NCBI RefSeq assembly: GCF_947179515.1
Contig: NC_067491.1
Coordinates: 8,902,027 to 8,966,026, forward strand
DNA length: 64,000 bases
Direction of reading: 5' to 3'
Source: Apodemus sylvaticus
Taxonomy: Eukaryota; Chordata; Mammalia; Rodentia; Muridae
Positions 35,690 through 44,650 of this stretch are shown in pieces. Position 1 is the first letter of the stretch. Every line of letters starts with the position of its first letter. A program made the position numbers and the translations under genes. The notes beneath the pieces were generated by a model, which was not told the origin of the DNA, searched no databases, and saw nothing but the letters and a program-made list of their open reading frames with translations.

Positions 35690-36060
35690 AGACTTATCCA
35701 TCCATGTTCATTGCTGTAGGATTTACAATAGCTAAAGCCTGGAACCATCCTGGCTATCAGTCAACAAAATGTGATTCATAGATACAAGGTAATTTTCTTC
35801 AGCCTCAAAGTAAAATGAAATCATGACATTTAAAGGAAAATGGATGGGGCCAAAAAGTAATAAATTGAAAGAGAAATAACATGTATTTTTCTCCTAAATG
35901 TGAATCCCAGTTTTGGTTTTAAGAGTGTGTATATGCGGAGGGTGTGATTCATGAGATAATATCTTAAGGGAACAAGAATAAAAGAAGGCAATAGCTGCAG
36001 AGAGAAGGAAGAGAAACAACAGAGGTGGAAAGGCACGGAGGAAGGTGCTACAGGACAAAT
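35690..36060 (+). mobile_element. ancient L1 3' end
   Basis: 'catgttcattgctgtaggatttacaatagctaaag', 'atgaaatcatgacatttaaaggaaaatggatggggcc' and 'ctcctaaatgtgaatcccag' follow the end of ORF2 of old L1s at low identity. No frame survives. Confidence 0.6.
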
Positions 36061-36100
36061 GACTTGAAAGTATCTATGCCTGAAAATTTCATAATCAAAC

Positions 36101-36397
36101 CTTTTCTTTTCTTTTCTTTTCTTTTCTTTTCTTTTCTTTTCTTTTCTTTTCTTTTCTTTTCTTTTCTTTTCTTTTCTTTCTTTTCTTTTCTTTTCTTTTT
36201 CTTTTTCTTTTTTCTTTTTTCTTTCTTTCTTTCTTTCTTTTTTTTTTTTTTTGGTTTTTTTGAGACAGGGTTTCTCTGTATAACCCTGACTATCCTAGAA
36301 CTCACTCTGTAGACCAGGCTGGCCTCGAACTTAAAAATCCGCCTGCCTCTGCCTCCCACAGTGCTGGGATTACAGGCGTGCACCACCATTGCCTGGA
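36101..36397 (-). mobile_element. antisense B1 with (CTTTT)n tail
   Basis: The B1 body 36253-36397 is antisense ('tgagacagggtttctctgta', 'tagaccaggctggcctcgaa', 'cagtgctgggattacagg'). The upstream T-rich part 36101-36252 is its tail expanded to CTTTT/CTTT units. The body lies directly beside the A tail of an antisense L1. The Lys-rich minus-strand frame here is an artefact. Confidence 0.95.
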
Positions 36398-36398
36398 C

Positions 36399-36756
36399 TT
36401 TTTTTTTTTTTTTTTTACTGGATATTTTATTTATTTACATTTAAATGTTTTCCCTTTTCCCAGTTTCAGCTCTGGAAACCCCTTATCCCATCCTCCCTCC
36501 CCGTGCTTCTATGAAAGTGCTGCCCCACCCACCCATTCACTCCCACCTCCATGCCCTGGCATTTCCCTTATACTGGGACATCCAAGTCTTCACAGAACCA
36601 AGAGCCTTTCCTCCTCTTGATGCCCCACAAGGCCATCCTCTGCTACATATGCAGCTAGAGCCATGGGTCCATCCATGTGTACCTTTTGGTTGGTTGTTTA
36701 GTCCCTGGGAGCTCTGGGAAGACTGGTTGATTGATATTGTTGTTGTTCCTATTGGG
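36399..36756 (-). mobile_element. antisense L1 3' UTR, part 1
   Basis: The T run 36399-36416 is the A tail. The text then runs 'atttatttacatttaaatgttttccc' ... 'gtccctgggagctctggg' ... 'gttgttgttcctattggg', the antisense of the L1 3' UTR. It is interrupted by a sense L1 and continues at 37084. Confidence 0.9.
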
Positions 36757-37083
36757 AGGTAACCCTATCACAAAAGAATACACATGGAATGCAATCTCTG
36801 ATAAGTGGATATTAATTAGCCCAGAAGCTCTGAATACCCAAGGCACAAATCGCATAATAAATGACTCCCATGAAGAAGTATGGAGAGGGTTCTGATCCTG
36901 GAAAGGTTTGATCTAGCATTGGAGGGGAATATAAGGACAGAGAAAAAGGAGGGAGGTGATTGGAGAATGGATGGAGAGAAGAAGGTTTATGGGACATATG
37001 AGGAGGGGGGATCTTGGGAAGGGGAAATCATTTTGAATGTAAACAAAGAATATAGAAAATAAAAATATTAAAAAAAAAGAAAA
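36757..37083 (+). mobile_element. short sense L1 inserted in antisense L1
   Basis: It starts in the ORF2 end ('ggtaaccctatcacaaaagaatacacatgg', 'ataagtggatatta'), includes a compact 3' UTR of the rat type ('gaaatcattttgaatgtaaac') and ends in an A run at 37069-37078. Having its own A tail makes it a separate insertion rather than an inversion. No clear TSD was found. Confidence 0.85.
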
Positions 37084-37539
37084 TCCCTTCAACCCCTTCA
37101 GTCCTTCCCCTACCTCCTCCATTGGGGTCCCTATCCTTAGTCCAATGGCTTGCTGTGAACATCCTCATATATATTGGTCAGGTTCTGGCAGAGACTCTCA
37201 GGAGACAGCTACATCAGGCTCCAATCAGCAAGCACTTCTTGGCATCTGCAATAGTGCCTGGGTTTAGTGTCTGTACATGGGATGGATCCCCAGGTGGGGC
37301 AGTCTCTGGATGGCCTTTCCTTCAGTCTCTGCTCCACAGTTTGTATCTTTCAAAGAAGGACTGAAGAATCCACACTTTGGTTTCCCTTGTTCTTGAGCTT
37401 CATGTGGTCTGTGAATTGTTTCTTGGGTATTCAGGGTTTTGGGCTAATATCAACTTATCAGTGAGTACATACCATGTGTGTTCTTTTGTGACTTTGGTAC
37501 CTCACTCAGGATAATATTTTCTAGTTCCATTTGCCTAAT
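37084..37539 (-). mobile_element. antisense L1, part 2 (3' UTR to ORF2 end)
   Basis: Resumes the antisense 3' UTR ('ccccttcagtccttcccctacctcctccattgggg') and passes into the antisense ORF2 C-terminus ('cttatcagtgagtacatacc', 'tctagttccatttgcctaa'). The 5' truncation lies at about 37539. Confidence 0.9.
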
Positions 37540-37769
37540 GTGACTTTATGCTGGCTAAGACACTCTTATCCCTTCCTACTGTTTCCTTCATTCTTTGAGA
37601 TATGAGTTGTGGACTCCTAGTCATATATTGGCAACAAAAGCCAGTTTCATCTTTGGTGAAACAAGCTTTGATGAAAGAGGGAGAAAAAAAGCGACCTGTA
37701 AAAACTGATGACAATTGTGAATGAAGACAGACCCCATAGCCTCATATATTTACATATTTAGTCCTCAGT

Positions 37770-38035
37770 TGGTAGAGTGTTGGGAAAGGACTAAGAGGTG
37801 TGGCCTTCTTGGAGAGTTATGTCACTTGGAGTGGGTTTCATAAGCCAGGCCCAGTGTCTCTTCCTCTCTGCCTGAAGAGAAGAACAAAAAACTCTCAGCT
37901 ACTGCTTCAACGCCATGCCCATCTGGTTCCTACCACAATGATGATGGGAAAATCCTCTCAAACTGTATGCAAGCCCCCAGCTAAATGCTTTCTTTCATAG
38001 AGTAGCCTTTCTATCACAACAATAGATCAGTGACT
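37770..38035 (+). mobile_element. rodent repeat family B, decayed copy
   Basis: 'gggaaaggactaagaggtgtggcc', 'cataagccaggcccagtgtctct', 'actctcagctactgcttcaacgccatgcc' and 'gcccccagctaaatgctttct' match the family B pattern. A short ID-like string just upstream (37757-37777) is probably chance. Confidence 0.55.
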
Positions 38036-40114
38036 ACAACAATATTACATATCTTGGTTTGCTGAGAGCAAAAAGTTAAATCTCAACAGCAGAACCAATA
38101 TGTTCAGTGATACAACTATCAACTAACTTAATCTTCCAATAATTTACATGCATATAAAAATAATAACCAGTTCATTTTAATTCTATAGTTCAATGACGAT
38201 TTGTCAGATACAAAAGAATGAACCAAAAAGGTGTCATGTGAAACACATTTTTCCAGAAATGCTGACACATGCAAAAAATACTTCTTAATACCAATATTTT
38301 AACTGCTAAATGAAAGACTTGTTTTCTTAATATTCATGCAGATGGTAGTTTGTCCTAATTTTTTTGACTTTACAGTGATGTATCATACTTGTACATGGTA
38401 GGATACTCACATGTGGAACATGGCATGTGGATGAGTTTTCAATCAGCCTTGACATAAGAAGAGGGAAGATCCAGTACTTTATAGTTCACTGTAATTTCAA
38501 TATAATATTAATTCTTATTTGAGATATACACAACTTCACTTCAAATACTTTTTTTAAACTTTTGCCTGGCGGTAGACTAATGTTAATGCGCTGGGAGCAC
38601 ATTTAAACCTAAAGCTGTATTAAGTACATTTTGTTTATGATACGTTTCAATTGATGATGACTTTATTAGAAAGATTCTTATCATAAAGTCAGATAGATGT
38701 TCATAAATTACATAATAAGAAAAAGATTAAATTTGGATAGAATATATTTTATTTTAATCTCCTTTCAAATTGATTTGTGAAATATTAAAGGCTCAGCATT
38801 ATTTTAGGCTTGTATTATTTTTCCAATACCTGGTAGTTAAAATATAATTTTTTCTCCATATAATGTAATATTTTTCTCATATGTCATAGAAAGTAAATAA
38901 AGTCTATTTATAGAGGTATAAATCTATCCTAGTCAGCCAAATACGCCTGAAGCAACAATAAACACAATATCCCACGTGCATAAAAATGACATAAATTAGA
39001 GGAGAGCAGTCAGTCTTTAAGGCACAAAATTAAAAATTATCAGAATTAAATACTGCTCATTCTCATTATATCACAACCTGAGAAGAAGAAATTTTGAATC
39101 CATTATTTAAAACCTTGTTAAACAATTACTTATGTCTGGCATAGCATTGCTTTAGATTCATGATTATAGACAGCATTTTATTATGATGTGTCTGTCAAAA
39201 ATATATTTGGTGTGTAACTGGCATGTATCTCCATTCCCATAGCAATATTATTAAAATATTATAGACTATCTCACTGATAATAAATAAATAAATTTGCAAC
39301 TAGGCACTGATGTGTGTGGGGTAGGGACATGAGAGGATGGAGGTGAGTTATTCTGACTTTTCCTGGAGAGACTGGAAAAAATGTATACATACTCTGGACC
39401 GGATACCAACAACCAATCAAAGAAGCAATCATCCCCAAGAGTAATTTATTCAATCAGTGAACTTGTAGTTCTCGTGGGCGCATGTGTGAGTCAGGACAGA
39501 TGCATCACTAAAACAATCAGAGCTTGAGTGAGCATGAGTTAACGCCACATATCCAGTGTCCAGAGCCAACTTGCACACAGATCCACCAGGGTTCCTTCAT
39601 CCCAGCAGTTAGGTATCAATTTTAAAATATTGAGGAGTACATTAATGGCTTTTCTTATTGTTGTGTCTAAAACTTAAGGAGTAAGGAATCACTTTATCTC
39701 ATTTTGAGGGGACAGGCTGTCATGGTGGGGAAGAGAATGTTGCAAGATGTTTAGCTCTGGCAGGAGGATTGTAAGACAACTGGTCACATTGTTGTCCTAA
39801 GTCAGGAAGCAAGGGGATGAATTGGGGTCTCTACTTCTTTCCCATCTTCAATCATTCCAGAACCCCATGTCTGCAAAATGCTGCTTTCCACTTTGGATGG
39901 ATATTTCTACATCAGTTACTAATTTTTGTAAAATCCCTCATAGATATAGCCAGATACTTGTCCCTAGGAAATCCAAAATCCCACCATGTTTAGAAACAAG
40001 GTTTGCATCATGAAGAAATAGCTTTTGAATCCTATAATGTTCTTGGCTTCCTTAGTCTTATAAATTTTTGTGAGAATCCTAACCACAACTGCAGGCTTTT
40101 CATTCCCTCTGTGC
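38036..40114. other. unassigned AT-rich unique DNA
   Basis: About 2 kb with no recognised repeat. 38560-38720 reads as clean unique sequence. No coding frame is credible. Confidence 0.45.
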
Positions 40115-40400
40115 TTCCTGAAATAATGACTCCGAGACTTCTTATATATGAATAAATGCCTAGGCCAATAGCTTGAACTTGTTTTTCAACTAGGTCATAA
40201 CTTAATTACCCATTTATTCTACTCTAACTCCCAACACATGGCTGGTTACCTGGTCTTCAATTTTATGAAACTGTACAGGACAATTTCCCCTGACTCAATC
40301 CCAGAATTCCTCTCTCTCTCTCTACTAGTGTCCCACCTGCTAATCCTACCTCAGCTCATTGACTGATAGCTTTATATTGACAAGTGAATCCTTTTGTACA
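40115..40400. mobile_element. possible rodent LTR-like repeat
   Basis: 'gaaataatgactccgagacttctta', 'aatgcctaggccaatagcttg', 'acttaattacccatttattct' and 'cacatggctggttacc' follow a common rodent LTR pattern. Boundaries and orientation were not fixed. Confidence 0.45.
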
Positions 40401-40644
40401 ATGTATACAAGATTATCTCTATACCTAAGCCTTATACATTTCATTAATTTTCTGATTCTTAAGAGTCACCATCTTTCCTTGAGAAGAAAATGTTTCAAAT
40501 CAAAGAACCTAGCTATACAACACTCTGTTCTTTTCTCTGGCTCTTACATTCTTTCTCTCCCTCCTCATCTCTGTTCCCCAAATCTTGGAAGGAAGACAGA
40601 TGTGAAGTATTTTCATTCGTGTATAGCTAAAAATTAGGTTACTC

Positions 40645-40945
40645 TATATGATAGCTAATTTGATTGTGAACTTGACAAGATTTTAGAGTCATTGAAGAGA
40701 CAAGTCTCTGGGCATGTATCTTTTTATTAGATTAACCAAGACAAGAGTGTCTACAGTAGCTGAGTGTCATTGTTTGCTTTTTTGTCTTTGTATGTTTAAT
40801 TATGAATATAAGTGGATGCCTCAAGTTCCTGTTTCCCTGATCTTCCTAGCTTATGACTGACTATGAGCTAAAAAGAAACATTTTCTTCTTAAGATGCTTT
40901 TGCCAGGGCACTTCATCATGACAACAGAAAAAGAAACTTGACACT
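40645..40945 (+). mobile_element. rodent repeat family D copy
   Basis: 'aatttgattgtgaacttgacaag', 'gacaagtctctgggcatgtatc' and an end 'cttaagatgcttttgccagggcacttcatcatgacaacag' define a decayed rodent retroelement. Its 3' terminal block resembles those of families A to C. Confidence 0.5.
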
Positions 40946-41190
40946 AGTCCAAAACTGTCACTCATTCGCAGCAGCTTTACTGAGTTCCTGAACCAACCTT
41001 ACCCACCGGAAAAAATAAAATAATAATTTCTTCTATGATTGAGGCTAGGGGCATCTGTAATCTATGAATGATTAAAACATGAGTACATAGAACTGAATTT
41101 GACCACCCTTTCATATCCATTTAACAAAGCAATAATAATTGTCTGCTCAATGCAGCTGTGATTTAGGACATATGCTTGTTAAGCCACACA
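40946..41190. other. unassigned DNA
   Basis: No gene or repeat recognised before the TSD of the twin-primed L1. Confidence 0.4.
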
Positions 41191-41204
41191 CAGGTCTATT
41201 TCTT

Positions 41205-41661
41205 TCTTTTTTTAAAATTAGGTATAATCTTTATTTACATTTCAAATGTTGCCCCCTTTCCTGGTTCCCCCTCACAAAAGAACCCTCATGGTATGCACTC
41301 ACTGATAAGTGGATATTAGCCTAGAAGCTTGGAATACCTAAGACACAATTCACATATCAAATGATGCCCAAGAAGAAGGAAGAACAAAGTATGGATCCTG
41401 GGGTCCTTTGTAGAAAGGGGGAAAAATACCCACAGAAGGAGATATAAAGACAAAAGTTTGAGCACAGTCTGAGGGAAAGACCATCCAGAGACTACTCCAC
41501 ACAGGGATGCATCCTATATACAATTACAAAACCCAGGCACTATTGTGGGTACCCACAAGTGCTAGCTGACTGGAGCTGAATATAGCTATCATCTTGGAGG
41601 CTCTCCTAGTGCATGACAAATACAGAGGGGGGAAACTCTCAGCCAGCCATTGAACTGAGCC
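41205..41661 (-). mobile_element. 5'-inverted (twin-primed) L1
   Basis: On the + strand the element opens with an antisense L1 3' terminus (T-rich tail at about 41205-41216, then 'ctttatttacatttcaaatg', to about 41268). It then switches to sense L1: the ORF2 end ('atggtatgcactcactgataagtgg') and 3' UTR to 'ccattgaactgagccc'. The TSD is caggtctatttctt (41191-41204) and caggtatatttctt (41662-41675), 13 of 14 identical. One TSD around two opposite L1 pieces means a single event with 5' inversion. Confidence 0.9.
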
Positions 41662-41679
41662 CAGGTATATTTCTTGATT

Positions 41680-42106
41680 AACAGAATCAAACATGTGTTC
41701 TCTATGTAAAAGTGATTTTTATTTGCCAGATGTAATTGTCATCTCAGAGGCTTACTATTGAATAAACTCAACCTTTCTAGTTCTTTCTGAACTCTGGCTG
41801 GCTGTCTCAACACAGATCTTCTGGTTCAAACTCCTCCCCAAGCTAATTGATTCAATCTGGCTTCTCAGTTTCTCACTGGCTTGCTCCAGTTGGCCTCATA
41901 TAACTCTGTCAGTATGTTCTAATCTTCTGGCTCCTTTTTAATTCTCTGGCTTCGACTGCCTCTGCTCACCTGCATTCAACTTTGTGAACTCATGAACACA
42001 CTCAACACCACTGTACTGCACTTACTGCGCTGACTGAGATGAACTGACTGAACACATCTGAATGAATGACTGAAGTCTCCCCTCCACTGTCTCTTCTTGT
42101 ATTCTC
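41680..42106. mobile_element. rodent LTR-like repeat, left part
   Basis: 'tctagttctttctgaactctggctggctg', 'cactggcttgctccagttggcc' and the 'ctgactgagatgaactgactgaac' block match a rodent LTR-like repeat. The partner text (42968-43145) lies across an insertion. A more compact relative lies at 55136-55646, sharing the 'actgaact' block, 'caattggg' and the terminal 'gctggattaaaattcctctaca'. Confidence 0.6.
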
Positions 42107-42340
42107 TTTTTTTTTTTTTTTCTTGATGCAAACACATGAGGTTTATTTCTCAGGTGCACCGGGGCCGCACTGCTTAGACAGTGATCTATGTCATAAGGAA
42201 TGGGGAGATCAAGGGCAATTCATGGCTCTGCGGAAGATTACAGGTTATCTTGTGGAAGCACAGTTACTTTGAGTGGGGATGGGGCGCTAGTCCTTGAAGC
42301 AAGGGGAGTGCTCATTCTTTGAAGGCAGCAGGAGCTCTAT
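42107..42340 (-). mobile_element. non-L1 polyadenylated segment 3' of L1 (candidate transduction)
   Basis: Read on the minus strand, unique sequence follows the L1 A tail, runs about 219 bp, contains AATAAA (+ strand 42142-42147) about 20 nt before a 15-nt A tail (T run 42107-42121), and stops. The GC-rich part near 42155-42170 ('gcaccggggccgcactgc') looks like retroviral LTR sequence, which would have supplied the poly(A) signal. Either an L1 3' transduction or a separate retrocopy. Confidence 0.65.
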
Positions 42341-42967
42341 CTTTTTTTTTTTCATTCTTTTTTTTTATTCGATATAATTTATTTACATTTCAAATGATTT
42401 CCCCTTTTCTAGCCCCCCCCCACTCCCCGAAAGTCCCGTAAGCCCCCTTCTCTTCCCCTGTCCTCCCTCCCACCCCTTCCAAGTTCCCCGTTCTGGTTTT
42501 GCCAAATACTGTTTCACTGAGTCTTTCCAGAACCAGGGACCACTCCTGCTTTCTTCTTGTATCTCATTTGATGTGTGGATTATGTTTTGGGTATTCCAGT
42601 TTTCTAGGTTAATAACCACTTATTAGTGAGTGCATACCATGATTCACCTTTTGAGTCTGGGTTACCTCACTTAGTATGATGTTCTCTAGCTCCATCCATT
42701 TGCCTAAGAATTTCATGAATTCATTGTTTCTAATGGCTGAATAGTACTCCATTGTGTAGATATACCACATTTTTTGTATCCACTCTTCTGTTGAGGGATA
42801 CCTGGGTTCTTTCCAGCATCTGGCAATTATAAATAGGGCTGCTATGAACATAGTAGAGCATGTATCCTTATTACATGGTGGGGAATCCTCTGGGTATATG
42901 CCCAGGAGTGGTATAGCAGGATCTTCTGGAAGTGAGGTGCCCAGTTTTCGGAGGAACCGCCAGACTG
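42341..42967 (-). mobile_element. young 5'-truncated L1, antisense
   Basis: The impure A tail (T-rich 42341-42366) is followed by the rat-type 3' UTR ('cgatataatttatttacatttcaaatg') and the ORF2 C-terminal 116 or so codons (frame 42609-43013 minus, ending LISGY), truncated at 'ccgccagactg'. It is nearly identical to the 3' end of the full-length copy. No clean TSD was found around it. Confidence 0.93.
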
Positions 42968-43145
42968 CTTCCTGGGTTGTTCTCATGAGAATTGGGCATA
43001 TTCTATCTATCAAACCATTCTCTGATTCGGGACTTTGTCTGTACTTCTATTAGATGTCATTGTTTGGGATTAAAGGCATGTACTAAAGCCATATCTATTA
43101 TGCCAGCCAGAATAGTCACATTGCTGGATTAAAATTCCTCTACAT
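42968..43145. mobile_element. rodent LTR-like repeat, right part
   Basis: 'gttgttctcatgagaattgggcatat', 'tgtttgggattaaaggcatg' and 'gctggattaaaattcctctaca' correspond to 55410-55646, so this completes the repeat whose left part ends at 42106. Confidence 0.6.
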
Positions 43146-44337
43146 CCCTGCTTTGGAGAATGTTCTAAATCCAATTGAAAAGTGGTTCGTTAGACTCATA
43201 AAAGTCATGACAATATTGTTTCCTATAAGTCATTGTTTCCTGCCATGTTAGTATATACCACACAAGTCCACAAAAGAGAGCAAAGGTCTTCCTAGACACT
43301 CCGTATAGCACCTCCCCAGCACTATCAATGGAGATTCCATCTTAGTAGCTGCCTAATTTTTTCCATGACACTGAGCCAAAGTGCATAATACCTTTAGCAG
43401 TTGGGTATACTTAACTCTGGCATATAACTAACAACAGATGGCGAAATCTTTGATCATGTGTAGGGATTGAAGAACTGCCATGACCACAAAGTTATACATG
43501 AATACATTGTGACATTGAAAGGTTTGCCAGTTAACTTTATAGCTCCTGGAGTTTCTTTAATCAACTCCATTAACGATACTCCCCATTACTTCCCAAATCT
43601 GTAAGATGCCTCGTTGTTAAGATGGTGAAACCTCTTTGTAGGAGGTGGGAAAGACTCCTGAAGATTCCCTCCCATCAGTTTCAAGAACCAGTTTATCTTG
43701 GCTGATCAAGGCAATACCAAAGACAGAATCTTAGTAAGGTCCAAGACAGCACAGAAAGAGCTCATCCCTTATATCTGTTCTTCTTACTAAGGTGTTATTT
43801 GCTGACATGAATGGCCTACAGAACTCCATCTGACCCTCCTTAAGTCACAGTCATTCTCCATGAGATGCTCTTTCTCTTCATCTTAGTGTGCTGCTATCCT
43901 GATTCTGCACATCTCCCCGCCCTTGATGGACCAGTTTATTCTATTCCACTCAACATAGAGCTATGGGAGAGCAGGAGTACTAGACTGACTCTACTGCTGC
44001 TTGAACTGAGTCCCACTTCTCATAGGTGCTGGCAAGTACGGTAGCCATTGTTCCTCCATCAGCCCTATCTGGCTTCTGAAAACCTCTGGCATATATCAAC
44101 AATGTTTTCAGCCAGTATCTGTTATTTGCAAGGAAGAAATGCAACAGTAGGGTGTGCTAGAAGTTTCACTCACTAGCCCTAGGACATCTTCAATATTTTC
44201 CACCTACACTGCATTGTCATCCATTCCTTTAACCTGCTTTGTGAACCCTTGTGTATATTGTACGGCATTTTAGCATCTTGCTAGCACAGCAGTTGATTTT
44301 CTGCAAGTTTCTCTTTCTTGTCTTATCTTATATTTTT
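43146..44337. other. unassigned DNA, no gene recognised
   Basis: More balanced base content than average but no coding frame longer than about 70 codons. It could be internal sequence of an old retroelement; not established. Confidence 0.35.
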
Positions 44338-44413
44338 CTTTTCTTTTCTTTTTTCTTTTTCTTTTCTTTCTTTCTTTCTTTTTTCTTTCTTTCTTTCTTT
44401 TTTTTTTTTTTTT
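44338..44413. repeat. (TTTC)n/T-rich tract
   Basis: CTTTT and CTTT units ending in about 16 T. It may be the decayed A tail of the minus-strand segment that follows. Confidence 0.9.
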
Positions 44414-44650
44414 ACTAAGAACTACATTTTCACATAAATTTTTGTCACAGTTGTCACAACGGACAAAGTAGACCACATTATTCACTTTTGTTCGCCAGCT
44501 TCCTCCAGAATGCTTCAGTTTGGTCCCTTAAACATCAATGTGCTTTATGATAAAATTATGCAGATATGATATGGCATCTCCCATTTCAAAAGCTCTGCCT
44601 CTGTCATGGATCTTAGCAAAGTGAACATCCTTAACTTCAGGTACAAGAAA
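44414..44650 (-). pseudogene. possible processed retrocopy fragment
   Basis: Directly follows the T-rich tract, as a minus-strand retrocopy with A tail would. The minus-strand frame upstream of 44527 can be read as ...PEVKDVHFAKIHDRGRAFEM..., then a stop and about 110 bp of possible 3' UTR. I do not recognise the protein. No AATAAA lies next to the tail, so the call is weak. Confidence 0.3.

Noticed and set aside
36048..36389. Lys-rich 113-codon minus-strand frame
   Set aside because: It translates the CTTTT tail and body of an antisense B1.
36399..37539. Reading this as a twin-primed L1
   Set aside because: The sense piece has its own A tail and the antisense text resumes after it, so it is a nested insertion.
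37757..37777. ID-element-like string near 'tcagttggtagagtg'
   Set aside because: The similarity covers only about 20 bases and runs straight into the family B repeat.
42100..42985. Possible TSD: cttcttgtattctc on the left, cttcctgggttgttctc on the right
   Set aside because: The two differ in length and at several sites, too much for so young an L1, so no TSD is claimed.
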